Of a stretch of DNA of 64,000 nucleotides, positions 20,470-32,160 are shown piece after piece. Numbering within the stretch: position 1 is the first letter of the stretch; every line of letters begins with the position of its first letter. Location of the stretch: assembly GCA_014529385.2 (NCBI GenBank), contig CM043952.1, positions 153,826,057 to 153,890,056 on the forward strand. Reading direction: 5' to 3'. The DNA comes from Adiantum capillus-veneris. Taxonomy: Eukaryota > Streptophyta > Polypodiopsida > Polypodiales > Pteridaceae. Under the pieces are notes generated by a model. That model saw nothing but the letters and a program-made list of their open reading frames with translations, was not told the DNA's origin and ran no database searches. The translations under genes and the position numbers were made by a program.

Positions 20470-21035
20470 TTGCTCTTCTTTGTACTCTTTGTTCTTCCTT
20501 CTCAGTTGCCTCTTTGTTTTCCATCCCCCTCATTCTTTTCCTCCTCTTGGCCTCTCTTGCTTTAGAAACCGGGTCGCCTAGTATTACCTTGATTACTCTT
20601 TGTTTGACTCGCGGTGGAAACTTTTGCGGCGTGGTTTCCGCGGTGGTTTGAGCACCAGTTGATGTGACAGCAGGTGAGGGCACCGGATTTTCAAGCGGAC
20701 CCCGATATTCTTCTTCTGTTGCTCTTGTTTCTTGCGTGGCTCTATGTAGAGTTGAAATTGGTGGGGGATATGGGAGAGGTGCGATTGACATGATTTAATT
20801 CTCTGAGATCTCCAAAAACATGTCGCATGGTGGTTAAATCATCTGGATTTGATGGTTGGGGAGGCTCTTGTGTGTCTGAAGTGGGTTGGGACGTTGGGTT
20901 ATCCACTTGTGGTTGGGGATGTGGATTTGAAGCCGTAGATTCTGCATGGGGTTGTGGCTGCGGATTTTCTGTGGAGTGAGTGGCTGTGATGGTATTGTTG
21001 TGAGTAGTGCCAGTCTGCTCGTGTGAATTGTCCAT
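19818..21035 (-). pseudogene. Divergent histone H3-like protein with long N-terminal extension, broken
   Basis: The C-terminal ~100 codons (20135-19818) match the H3 histone fold: WRWKPCTVTLREIRKYQKS (alpha-N), IIPKAAFSRVVREM (alpha-1), ALLALQDATEDILVQLFQDAY (alpha-2, shown here without its last residue as ALLALQDATEDILVQLFQDA), then, one frame over, MVHAKRVTLKNMDLALAI (loop 2 and alpha-3), ending TAG 19818-19820. Loop 1 is one residue longer than in canonical H3, as in CENH3. H3 Lys-rich tail motifs are absent. Instead a long extension carries Pro/Gln-rich repeats (PQPQPHAES), a charged helix, an Arg-Glu run encoded by a CT microsatellite, and KKYKDDPPQWARQ. Starting at ATG 21035 (MDNSHEQTG), frame changes are needed near 20790, 20400 and 19905. 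It is either a decayed CENH3-like gene or a histone-like gene of a transposon; the next gene upstream is transposase-like. Confidence 0.6.
20420..20466. repeat. (CT)n microsatellite inside the H3-like gene
   Basis: About 23 CT units; on the minus strand they encode an alternating Arg-Glu run in the tail extension. Confidence 0.9.
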
Positions 21036-21113
21036 GTGGTGCAAGATATGAGTGTGTGCGTGTTTGTGCTGGAGAGGATCTTCTAGAATGTGCAAACAAG
21101 AAATGAGCTTCAA

Positions 21114-21299
21114 GTTATGAGTTTTGACTTATATAGTACTTAATTTTTTTAAAAAACTTATAAACTTAATAATACTAATAATTTTTTTAAAAAACTCCAA
21201 AATTGTCACAATTTGACCCATGGAACCACTGATTGGGGCGTCAACAAATCACGTGGCATTACAATGTATGTTTACTATAGAAGTGGTTAGTGTCAGAAA
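21114..21299. other. AT-rich spacer
   Basis: Between the two minus-strand genes. It has two A/T runs (21146-21160 and 21180-21200) and nothing coding. Confidence 0.5.
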
Positions 21300-23445
21300 T
21301 TATTGATTTTCCATCCAACGCCTGCCATTTCGTCGCCTTGTCTCCAACCATCGTTGGAATCGATCTTTTGCACTAGAAGCATGATATGGTTGTGATCGCC
21401 TCACACTAACCACTTTCTCTGTTTTGAATTTCAAACTTCTTTGCACTCTAGTCTTCTTCCTTTTTCTCCCTGCTAAAACTCTGTAGAACCAATTGAACAT
21501 TTCGTGTAGGGCATTGCTCTTTTTACTCCCACCTCCATGCCGTGTGTTTTTAAAATACACTGCTTTTGCTTGATAGTGTGAGGGCTTCATTCTTTGGCTA
21601 CTCCAGATGCCCAATGAACCGAATGTGTCGATAAAAAATGAGCTATGAAAAAAAAGAATGTGCTACAAAAATAATAAAACTTTAGTTCAAACACTGCTTT
21701 TTTTTACTGCAAAAACAAAGTGTTCAACCGACCATGTAATGTGTTATGTGCGTCTCCCCCCCAGGTATTCACCATTTGCGCAGTGAAACTATTGATTACA
21801 ATCTTTATTAAGGTGGATATCTTAGTAGAGTCTAGCTTTGCCTTTTCAAGCAAACGAAAAATATCACCTACAGATTGCCACACACGAGCGTAGGGATGCT
21901 TCGTTACCTGTGTAGGTGATAATCTCACACACCTTTTTCCACAATTGAAACTCATTGGGACTTTGGGAGTCAGAATAGTCTGAAAGCATATGCCTAGCTT
22001 TACTACCACCCATACATATTTTATTAGGACAATCTTGTGTACTTCCAGATGCCTTCTTGTCCTTTGATGACTCTATTGCACCCCCATGTAGGCCAACACT
22101 TGATAGAATAGATTCGAGTTCTCTGATACACTCTTCCCCTCTTTCTGCAGGCTCCATATTCCAAGCATAATTAATATGGAGCATAAGCAACTTGTCAAGA
22201 ATTTGTAGACGGGCATGAAGAGTGCACACATGCACATTTATCAGAGGAATCGGTAGAATAGGATCCCAATTTGGATCGTCCATGTCTCGATTAGGAGGTA
22301 CACTCTCGTTACAACTTAGGATACCTTAAAACCATTGTTGTAATGATTTACCCAATGTTTGTGTGGTGGTCACACCTTTCGCAGAGTTGACTACAGCTTT
22401 GCCACCCTTACCCTTACCGCCCTTTAACTTGCTGGCCTTTGAACCCTCCTCAATTCCTAATGAGAGTTTAATATGGCAGCAATAAATGCATAGAAAGAGG
22501 GTCATTGTACCTTACTTGCACCCTAACATACACTTGATAGTTTTCAAGTCTCTTGTCAATGCCAGTCCACTTGGAACGTACCAAGACCTGAAAACTGCAA
22601 TCATTGTCCTTCTTGTTGTTGCCGAATGACATCAAAGATTGGGGGGTGATTAAAATACCATTTGAGGGACTCATGTGTCTCATGTGGGAGATAAAAAGCT
22701 GCTGGCCACCATATATCCTTCTCGAACTGAACATCTAAACACGTGTTTCCCTTCTCATTGGCATTTAGCTCAACATCGACGTCCACCAAGGCTCTGTTCA
22801 TAAGCGTAATGCTTACCCTTTCGAGCCGTTGACCTTCGACAATCTGGAACTCATCAAGCTTCATCACAAATATAACTTTGCCATCACACTCTTTCTGTGT
22901 CAACCCATAAAATGTGATCATCGACTCGTAGAGCTTCAAGAAGTCAACATACATTATTGAACTCGTTGTAATGGAAAGATTTGTTCTCTTCTAATGGTAG
23001 GGCATCCTCCACATATTGAAATCCACCCAACAAGCTTGCAACATCATTATTGGCGGCGTTTGGCGCACCTTTTTGCAATGTTGACACCATAAAGTGTTGG
23101 CAGCAACCTAAACAAACTTTTGCTCTGTGACCTAGTGTAACAAGTCTATACAAAGCTTCATAGGCCTTGAAACTTATTCCTGCGCTGTCACACACCTCCA
23201 TCATCTCCTGAGGCGACACAATTCTCTTTAGCTCATTGAAGAGTCTTACAAGATGGCGAGCGAGTTTTTTCGAGCAATGGAAAAAACGAGCAAATTGTTC
23301 CGAGCATCCCAAACCACTCCTTCTACAGTTGTAGTCCTCTCTCTTCCCTTCTACTTTTGCAATCGGAACCATTTCAAAGATAGCTTTAGCATTGCCCCTA
23401 CCCCCAATGTTTTTGGCTGTCCCACTTAGGAAACACCTTGACATC
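21300..23445 (-). pseudogene. Second transposase-like gene, decayed (family unnamed)
   Basis: Minus-strand coding blocks, in order: a helical segment with FHCSKKLARHLVRLFNELK and ISFKAYEALYRLV, the block VIFVMKLDEFQIVEGQRLE, WWPAAFYLPHETHESLKWYF, a CAA|GTAAGG donor near 22514, a Lys/Gly-rich exon, LINVHVCTLHARLQILDKLL, NKICMGGSKARHML, YARVWQSVGDIFRLLEK, and the C-terminal WSSQRMKPSHYQAKAVYFK with NALHEMFNWFYRVL. I recall this block order from repeated, unannotated proteins of non-flowering plants and infer a transposon gene; the Asp in MKLDEF could be catalytic. Frame changes near 22955, 22640, 22325 and 21925 break it. The histone H3-like gene lies just downstream on the same strand. Confidence 0.45.
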
Positions 23446-24826
23446 CCAAAATGTTCTTGATCTACTGTGTGTGTGTGTGTGTGTGTGTGTGCGTCATCCC
23501 ACGATGACAGGAGTATCCCCCCATTTCTCCATATAGCTTTAATGTGAGCACTCCCACTCAGGCAAAATTGTCCCACCTTATTGTCATCCCAAAATGTTGT
23601 TTACCTCCTCTCTCTCTCTCTCTCTCTCAAGATCATAGGTGTATCCCCCCATTTCTCCTTAAAACTTTAATGTGATATGACACCATAGTTCTCCCAAGGA
23701 GTTGATATATATAGGAAGCACTACTTTATGTATCAACCAATGGAAATATTTGTAGAGGAAAAAACAAACCAGATTCTCAGACATTTTGTAGTAGCGATCA
23801 ATGGTGCCACAAACCTGTTCTGATGGTTGTCTAGCTTCTCTAACATGCATGGGAGGTTTTTTTATTCATACAAATATGATTTGATGCAAAAAAAATAAAT
23901 TTCCTGCAACACCGCCTGGATCAGTCGTCACTGATGATGGTGCCGCTCATGCTGGAACCGGTCCACGCCGGCAGGGAATGGTTTAGACTAGTTACATAGT
24001 GCTTGAAAAAAACCGGGTTTAGTGTAATTCCACCTACAAATTCTGAGTATACCTCTAAAATGAAAATTTAAAGGTGAGGAAAGCAACAAAATTTATAGAA
24101 ATTTTTATGTGGTGTTTTTGATATGTAGGTTTTCCAAGTTTAAATAGAGGACTCGACTAGTATGTATGTGGGGACCATAAAAAAATAATGTCCAGATTCT
24201 AGAAACATCTCTTTTATTCTTCTCAGTGTTATAGGAAAAGCGTGCAATGCAGCCGGAGTTGATTTTATATAAAACAACAACTGAACCTGCGGGAACCAGT
24301 CCGCGCCGGTGGGGACAGGTTTCAATAGGGGTGGGACGTGGAGTGCTCTGGACTATGGAAACGATTTGCAAGGAGATGCCGTAGAATCTGATCGGCGACT
24401 TCTTGCTTGCTTGAAGTCACAAAACGCAGGCAAGGCAACGTGGAGGCCTTTTTGGATATGTATGGTCATTGTCTGCCGAAGGAAAGAGGAGCAGTAGGAG
24501 TACCATCTCATCTAAGTAGCAATCTATTCTCACCTCTTTTACTGCTCTTAGATATGTGTTTTTCACTAACCCTGCAGCATCCTAGCATCTAATTCTGCAT
24601 CAAATTGCTCAAAATGGGTATTAAAGGCAATAAGTATACTGCTCTAATCCCTGCTTACTCTTGCTGCCTGGTACGCGGCCGTTGAAGGAGAGTAGGCGTG
24701 CAAAGACGCCCAATCTTGTAGACACTCTTGTGGGTGGCCATAAAACCACTTAGGTTGCTGAAGAGACCCTCCCTGCAAAACTGCGACCTGACTAGCGCAT
24801 AAACTGCGACCTGACTAGCGCATGGA

Positions 24827-24865
<39 letters not shown>

Positions 24866-25889
24866 CAGAGCTCGAGCGAGCTTAGCGGAAGGACGGAACT
24901 CAGCAAAAATTCGACTGGGTTAAGTCCTCTTTTCAAGTAACAATAAATTTATTTGGGGAAAACAAAGGGTATAGTAGTTGTTCAAGTTTCCAAACCATGA
25001 CTAATGAGAATTCATCAACCTTGGAATTTGGCTAGCGGTAATTCAAGCCATGCCGTTCCACTATCAACCTCCCTGGATTCATGACAGCAGTCATCTTCAT
25101 GGCTTCTTCTCAATCTCCTCAGGGCTTGAGCACTCCTTAAAGTTCAAGCGTTAATCCTATCATCTAGCCCACCACTCTCCACGCACTGAAACCTCAGGGC
25201 TTGAGCACTCCTTTAAGTTCAAGCGTTAATCCTATCATCTCGCCCACCACTCTCCACGCACTGAAACGAAAAGAATCCTCTTCTTGGAGTTTGTTTCCAA
25301 CATGCCGGATGCTCGCTGCAGATAGGTTCCCTGTTTTTCTTATTAGTGGCATGGAAAAATTGCACTGCATGCACATCTCCCTCCCGGACATTCATCTTGC
25401 CGTCATGCGCATCATGGAAAAAACAGGTCTTGCATCCGACTTGCCAGTCAATATGAGTCTTGGATTAGGTGGAGCACAACCTACGATATTGCAGATGCGA
25501 CCACATGATATGATCTAGATCTCTCTCTCTCTCTCTCCCCCCATGCTTGTGTCGTTTCTCTCTGGGTGCACCTGCGTGTATGACAGGTACATTAAAGTTG
25601 CAGTTTCTAAGCCACTTCAATAAGGTTCTAACGTGCAATATTTTTTGTTGACCGGTAGGCAAGTTTTTTGACCCGTTAGTGCAAGGTAAGAGAAGCCAAG
25701 CTTCGATTGATGAGAAATGGGATTTCAGATGAGAGGGCGGAAGACCTTAGATATCTACTATGGCACTATTCCATTGGGCCAAAGACTAGAGGCACATAAA
25801 TTTGTCAAGGGTGTTGCTCATATTTGCTCGAAAATCGGCTTTGCTCGGTTTTCTTTGCTCGTTGATTGGAAACTCCCCTCATTGAAATA
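23446..25889. other. Repeat-bearing intergenic region
   Basis: No convincing gene. It holds a (TG)n run (about 23466-23492) and a (CT)n run (about 23607-23628), each following a CATCCCAAAATGTT word, so the two lie in a small duplication. It also has a 27-bp tandem repeat with AACTGCGACCTGACTAGCGC (about 24779-24822), (GA)n at about 24834-24862, and a ~75-bp tandem duplication at 25117-25267. The words near 23960 and 24300 (GGAACC, CGCCGG) are similar and may be remnants of a repeat. Confidence 0.6.
25117..25267. repeat. ~75-bp tandem duplication
   Basis: CTCAGGGCTTGAGCACTCCT through CACGCACTGAAAC occurs twice head to tail, with three or so differences. Confidence 0.9.
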
Positions 25890-26750
25890 CTTCTATCGCA
25901 AAACATTAGCAATGCCAGTGTTGGATGGATCATCCAATAGCTCCACCAACTCCTTTGTCCAGTCATTTGAGCATCATAATCGATTCCCATCATCATCCGA
26001 GCCAAGTTCCTGCATATTGAAATAATATTACAGCAACTTGCAAAAAATAAGAAATTAGAAGCCTGCATTTGTATTCCTACCGAGTTTGACAGATATGTTT
26101 CTTTTGAGCTCCACTGCTTGAAGATAATATAGAGATCGCATGTCTCTTGCGCTTGCGAATGTGGTAGCCCAATGGAATGTGTGTGAGATGATTGATTCGC
26201 CGACACATATTACGCGCAGTGTGTTGTAGCTGAACATAATTGTTTAGACAATGCTCTTGCTCCATTTTTTGATACTCTGCCTTTTTAATAAGCTTTGACA
26301 TCTTATCATTTAGCTGCTTTGTCTTCTCATTGGCTTCCTTTCTGACTTGGTGAATGTCTTTCACGTACTTCTCTTGCAATGATGAATAGGCAACACAAAG
26401 ATGTTTTCTTGCTTCCCTTTCATTGACAAAGCTGAATGTAATCTCCAATTGTAGCCAAACAATCCATCTCTCCCATCTCCAATGAAATGCAATAGCTTAG
26501 TGACATTTCGGAAAGGCGGTGATGCATTGGTCATTGGATCGCCAGGGTAAATATGGCCATCAACCCATAAGTTTATTGCCTTGCACCCAAGGTTCCGTAG
26601 CTGATCTCCAGCATTGGGATTAGACGTGCCAAGTCGCATAGTAGCATACTCTTGCTCTAATCCAGCATTTAATTGATATCGTTTTGACTTGTTAGTAATG
26701 TCTTGCAGTGATAGGGGACTGATTGACATTTGTGTTAGTTGATCAAGCAA
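25890..26750 (-). pseudogene. Decayed gene with coiled-coil segment, unidentified
   Basis: Reading down the minus strand from about 26750: a segment with GLEQEYATMRLGTSNPNAGD and GCKAINLWVDGHIYPGDPM, a frame change near 26430, then a strongly helical, charged stretch (YVKDIHQVRKEANEKTKQL, MSKLIKKAEYQKMEQEH) and a basic end (HIRKRKRHAISI). A further fragment (DWTKELVELLDDPSNTGIAN) follows near 25910-25990, after a stop. No family recognised. Given its neighbours it may be another transposon accessory gene. A GT-AG intron near 26020-26080 is possible. Confidence 0.35.
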
Positions 26751-26989
26751 ATTAGAGAGAATATATAATGGTGACTTCTACAAGCAGGTAAAGGTGGCTC
26801 TGGAGGAAAGAAGTGGAGAGTACTCCGAGATAGGAGAAAATGATTATGTCGTGGAGGGAATAAAGAGGGGGAGTGCAACTCAACTTCCTTTGAATTCAAA
26901 TTGTTGATCATGATGTAGAGAGAGAAATGCTACTGCACACAGAGGTAATGGAGTTTTCCATTGCTCTCAGCTAGAGCTAGAGCCATGAG

Positions 26990-27043
<54 letters not shown>

Positions 27044-27583
27044 TAGAAAGACAATAAAGGAAGAGAGAGAGTGGAAGAGAGGGCATATCTGCAACCTTGG
27101 AGGATCTGCACTCTGTCAGAAAGAGACACCTAAGAATGTTCCTTAATGATTCGGAGGGAAAATGACAAGAGAGAAAAGGGAAAAAAGAAAGAGAGAGAGT
27201 TGGCTCACGTTTTAGAGAGAGAATGCAGCGAGAGAATGTGGAAAATTTGCTTTTCTGGCGGCGGGGGGGGGGGGGGGGGGGGGGGAAGGGGGGCTGAAAA
27301 GTGCCTCCTTTAATAAGTTCTAAGTGAGAGAGAGTGTTTTATATTTTAGAGAGGGAAGAGGGGTGGAAAAAGGACATTTTAAAATTCATTCACCCACCTC
27401 TCTTTTGGGTTACTAAATAGACTATTTTCAAATTCAAAATATGAAAATGGAATTTTTAAAAATCTCAGCATAGACCTTTTTGCCCTCTCTTTTAGGCTTG
27501 GTCAAACTTGTCTTAGGCTTTAAGCATTCCCTTAAACTGCCAAATAAAGAGGCACTCCTATACCTCATTCTCGCTATCTCTCT

Positions 27584-27624
<41 letters not shown>

Positions 27625-29200
27625 TATTATTCTTCTTCTTCTTTTTCTCTCTCCATGCCATGCTTTGTTCTCTAGTAGAGGGCAAGGGACCGAGGGTGAA
27701 CATGCGTTGGTCGAGGGTGAGAATGCGTGCAATTCAATGGCATTGACTGGGTTGTTGTTTGTTGGCTCAGAAATGCGCAAAGTCGGCCTTGCTGTCAATT
27801 GATTTAATTTGTAGCCTTGCTGACCCTAGAGTTCCAGGAGAGTTGATGTTGGGAGGGGAGGAACCTAATAGACCAAGTCGTTTGTAGGGAAGACAACAGT
27901 GCTAGATCGAGTTGATCGATGTGGGTAGTCAATGCACAACAACCCATGAGCAACGCAAGGAGGTTGGCTATGCTCGAGAGCCACGTAGATCTGTGAGTCG
28001 TGCAACCTAGTTTATTGCTACGCTTGAGGGTGCATGCATACGTGATCACAACAAAGAGACAAGGGTTGAGGCAGTTCAAGATTACATAAACAAAACATTC
28101 ATTAGCATCTAGAAGCTCTACAAACTAAAGTTTAACTCTTTGGGGTTCAGGATTCTGATGTGATCTCTTCCCCGAGGAGCATTTGCTTTGCCAGCTAGAG
28201 CTTTGTAAGCCTCCATTCAAGGAGTTATAGTGCTGGAAGTCAACGCCAGTTCAAGAAGATAGTGCTGAACAAGATCAAGTGGGGGGAGGTGGCTGGGTGG
28301 AGAGAGCGGCAGTTGGCAGCCAATTGTACCCGCAATTTAAGGCATGAAGCCACAATAGGAGCCAGCATGGAGAAGCCACGATAGCAATCAACATGGAGAA
28401 GATGGGAAAAAAATGAAGGAGTGAGGTCGTGAGTGCATGGATTTGGATTCACATGGGGCCTCACTCTTGTCATTTCTATAAAAGTATAGATATATAGATG
28501 TTTGACACAATACTCAATGCCCCTCTTTAAAGAGAGATGTACACAAATGTCAACAGCCTCTCACAAGAGTCTAAAAGAAATAGTAATAAAAAAGTTTATT
28601 ATCATTAACTTGCCATGTGGCACTAACCTGCAAGCTTTATCCAATGGTCCAGAGATGCACCTAAAAGCCAACCCTTTACTAAGGATTACTTCTGTAGTCC
28701 AAAAGAGAAGGAAGACCAAGAGATTCCATCCTTAACTTTCACATGTGTAATCGGATGAGTTTTACCCTTTTTGAAGAGCTTCTGAAGGCCAAGAAAGGGA
28801 AACTGAGGATCTTTGGTCTCATCCTTCACTGCTTACTACCTAGGCCTAGTGCAAACCATGAATGCAGCAATCAATGAATATAGCATGAGGAGGGCCCGTT
28901 CTTGTTTGTGCACACATCACTATGTTCTATGAGACGAATCCACAACCTTCTGAATAGGAATGCTTTTGACAAGATTAATTCATCATACTATTGACAAAAT
29001 TCTATGAGACGAATCCACAACCTTCTGAATAGGAATGCTTTTGACAAGATTAATTCATCATACTATTGACAAAATACATCACTGTGGCAAAGCCAAATCC
29101 TTATGTCAACTTTGTTTCCTATTTATTTGGTGGATTAAATAATAGCGGGGCTTGTAACTCATTCTCCTTCAGACCACCTTGCAAATTGCAAATGAAGTGA
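26751..29200. other. Microsatellite-rich intergenic region
   Basis: No gene supported. It contains (GA)n at about 26993-27038, a run of 23 G at 27263-27285, (CT)n at about 27583-27621, and a ~75-bp tandem duplication at 28924-29073 (AATCCACAACCTTCTGAATA). Frames rich in Arg-Glu or Leu-Ser here are translations of the microsatellites. Confidence 0.6.
28924..29073. repeat. ~75-bp tandem duplication
   Basis: TCTATGAGACGAATCCACAA through CATACTATTGACAAAAT is present twice in direct succession, almost unchanged. Confidence 0.9.
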
Positions 29201-29259
29201 TGTGGCTTTACTTAACTTTACTTAGATAACTGACACTTGTATTGATAAAAGGGACAAAA

Positions 29260-30070
29260 AATCAGATTTGCTTCTGGACAGTGTTTAGCAACTTTTACAC
29301 CGCCCTAGTGATATGCCATGATTATGACTTGAATGGCCCATACAAATTTAACGCTAAACACTTAATCAAAACACTAATGAGGTGTCTGAACAACTCTTAA
29401 GCACAATACACTTGTGTAAAGAACATGGAGGTCATACTCTCGAGTCTCACATGTGGGGTTGTCCCTCCTTCCTCAAAAGCTAGCAATGGTTATGATTATG
29501 ACTTGTCTGAACAACTCTTAAGCACAATACACTTGTGTAAAGAACATGGAGGTCATACTCTAGAGTCTTACATGTCCAATGTGGGGTTGTCCCTCCTTCC
29601 TCAAAAGCTAGCATTCAAGCTCCACAACTTTAAACATCCAATGGAAAACTATATTTCATGTGGATACATCTTCAAGGCACTTTAAACGTCAAAAGTGGCA
29701 AAGTACACATTCATGTGAAATAAAACTTCTAAGCATGCTCACTGCTTAGCTTAACTGCGTGAATCAAGTTTTGGGATTGCCTAATAACATAGCCCCTATT
29801 TAGCTTTTTCACATATCTAATATGTGGAATACAACTTCTAAGCATGCTCAACGCTTAGCTTAACTGCGTGAATCTAGTTTTGGGATTGCCAAGTAACGTA
29901 GCCCCTATTTAGCTTTGTCACATATCTAATAACACGTGGAATACAACTTCTAAGCATGTTCACTGCTTAGCTTAACTACGTGAATCATGTTTTTGGATGG
30001 TACTACTCATTCCATGCCTAATAACATTCCATGCTCACTGCTTAGCTTAACGACGTTGTGAAGGATTTTG
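29260..30070. repeat. Repeat block shared with 44385-44560 and 55310-55860
   Basis: Holds GATAAAAGGGACAAA and TTTAGCAACTTTTACACC (again at 44389-44440). It also holds a locally duplicated unit with AAGAACATGGAGGTCATACT (29418 and 29540; again at 55320), and three to four ~110-bp tandem units with CTTAGCTTAACTGCGTGAAT (also at 55500-55860). It looks like one old dispersed repeat family, later hit by the Gypsy element and the LINE. Confidence 0.8.
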
Positions 30071-30746
30071 GGTGGCTCTATAACATCTCCATTTTCACAA
30101 GATATATGAGGAAAAGAAAAGTAGCTCTTGTAAGAAGATGGTATCCAATCTTCACTCAACAAACTCACTCATCCTTGCACACACAAAACTCTGCCTACAC
30201 TTGACTACCTTCCCTCACCACTGCCATAGCCCTAGCTATGATCAATTGCACTCGAGGAAGCAAAAAAACCACTGAATTTTGGGAAAACAAACTAGTAAAA
30301 ACCAAGAAAAATCTATGCAATTTTGTTCATAAACACCATACCCTCACACCATTTTGATAGCCATTGCATATGCGAGATGGGGCTCCATAGTCACTCGCAA
30401 CCATGCACACAAACCCATCAAAAACCATGCCAATCACGAGTTATACAAAAACTCATGATGTTCAGTCAAAAAAATTAGAAAAAAACATGGAAAATATGGG
30501 GAAACACCCTCCCAGTCACAAAAATAACAAGGGGCTTTCATTGCCAAACCTGAGTAGCAGGCACACTCATACAAGAGAGCTTCGCTTCAGAAAGCTCCCA
30601 TCACCAAAAAGAGAGAAGAGGGGTCAAAGTGCAGAGGTCACCACCCATTTTCACGGCCTTCTTGATGAGAGACACACTCTCCAATCGTGACAAGTTGCAA
30701 TTGAAGTTGCTTAACTTTACTTAACGATGCCACACTCGTGACACTT
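30071..30746. other. Unassigned DNA upstream of the Gypsy element
   Basis: Low-complexity, A/C-rich, no gene seen. Its last bases (30742-30746, cactt) are the left target duplication of the Gypsy element. Confidence 0.6.
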
Positions 30747-31068
30747 TGTTAACCCTCATGGCTCACGGACACCCCATCACCTACGACGGACGTGTATTAT
30801 GTATTTGGTAGAGTCAGGTACCGGGCTTGTCGGACCAATAGGAAAAGGGTAAAAGTGATCGCCGATGAGAGGCGCACTCTAATCGGGACATTCAAGGGAT
30901 TAGTTGGCTAAGCATGGGCGCCCAAGTGTGAATGGGGTGAGCTCATATAAAAGCCAACTAAACCTAAAATTCACTCATTCTCTCATTTGTGCAATAGAAG
31001 AGTGCTCTTGCTCCATCTCCATCTCCATCTCCATCTTCTTCTTCTTCACCTCCTTGTGTGTGTGTGTA

Positions 31069-31112
<44 letters not shown>

Positions 31113-31353
31113 TGTGCGATCGAGCATTACGAAGGCACGACGGCGGCGAAGCGGTTGAGCACGGCACGACTGCAACTTCTTCTTCATCGCGGCGAGGAAT
31201 CCACCACGAAGGCGAACGTAGAGCGGTGAGTGACACACCCTTTGCTCTCTTGAGCTTGCTAGTTTAGGCTTGTTGTGTGCTTGGAGCCATTTGTGGCTCG
31301 CACACGGTGTATCGGCAAGTCCCTTGCTTCGACAGTGTGGGAAGGAGTGCACA
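30747..31353 (+). repeat. Gypsy 5' LTR
   Basis: 607 bp, begins TGTTAACCCTCA. A TATA-like CTCATATAAAAGCC lies at about 30943-30957. Downstream is a CCATCTC/CTTCTT run, then (TG)n and (GA)n at about 31055-31110, whose lengths differ from the other LTR. Confidence 0.95.
30943..30957 (+). promoter_or_regulatory. TATA box of the Gypsy LTR
   Basis: CTCATATAAAAGCC, about 190 bases into the LTR, repeated in the 3' LTR at about 43984-43998. This is the likely U3 promoter; the transcript would start about 30 bases on, before the microsatellite. Confidence 0.6.
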
Positions 31354-31357
31354 TTTT

Positions 31358-31374
31358 TGGCGCCGTTGCCGGGG
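31358..31374 (+). other. Gypsy primer-binding site (tRNA-Asp)
   Basis: TGGCGCCGTTGCCGGGG, 4 bases after the 5' LTR, complementary to the 3' end of plant tRNA-Asp (GTC). It is used by several plant Gypsy lineages. Confidence 0.88.
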
Positions 31375-32160
31375 AAATTCCCTACACTAAGCTCGGTTAA
31401 GCACTTTACGCTTTCTTGTGATGCAATTTCAATTGAAGGATTTGTGAAGAAGGAAGGTGTGTGGTTGTGTGGAGAAGATTTTTGTTACACTGTACTGTCT
31501 TTTTTGTTTTCTGTAAAGAAGGAGTTACAATTTTTTTTGCAATGTGTTGTTAGAATTAAGCTATTAGCTATGGAATGTTAGTTCTATAAGGTTTAATGTT
31601 AGTTCTGTAAGGTTAGTTTTGTAGATCTGTTAGCTACTGTAGTACTGTGTAAACAGTGTTAGAGTGTGTGTGGCAGTATCTCTATTAGCTGTAAGTAGAT
31701 AAGTTAGGTGTAGGTTAAGTGTGTGTGCGTGCGCGTGCGGCGACTTAAAAAAAACAAAAAAGAAAAACTAAAAAAAAAAATATTTTAAAAAGAAGGATCG
31801 GGCTGGGGATCATTCCCCAAGCTTAAGCCCAAACCCAGACCTCAGTCCTCAGTTTTAAAATATAGTTTATACACCTTTTTATATTTAAAAACTATTTTTA
31901 GGATTTCGAGGACTATAAAGACTATTTTTAGGATTTCGAGGGCTTCACGTAGCCAAATAGGGAGCTGTAAATCACGGCACATTCCTTTAGCCAAAACGCT
32001 CGTCTTGAGCTATTACACGCCATATTTTGTGGCTTGGTTACAAAAAATAACCAAGAATAACAAAAAACTTGGGTTATAAACACCTATATAAAAAAAAAAA
32101 AAAAACTAAGTGAGCGGCCTTCACGGGCACTCACCAACGCGCTTAGAGTGTGGAAGTCAT
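31375..32160 (+). other. Gypsy leader region
   Basis: Untranslated leader between the primer site and gag, with A-rich runs at 31748-31790 and 32091-32105 and a duplicated GACTATTTTTAGGATTTCGAG-like phrase near 31890-31940. No gene. Confidence 0.7.

Noticed and set aside
20396-20651. Plus-strand Leu-Ser-rich frame that could pass for a membrane protein
   Set aside because: It is the antisense of the (CT)n run and of the H3-like gene; the minus strand carries the recognisable fold.
24655-24936. Minus-strand Leu/Ser-rich frame resembling a signal peptide
   Set aside because: The hydrophobic stretch is the translated (GA/CT)n microsatellite.
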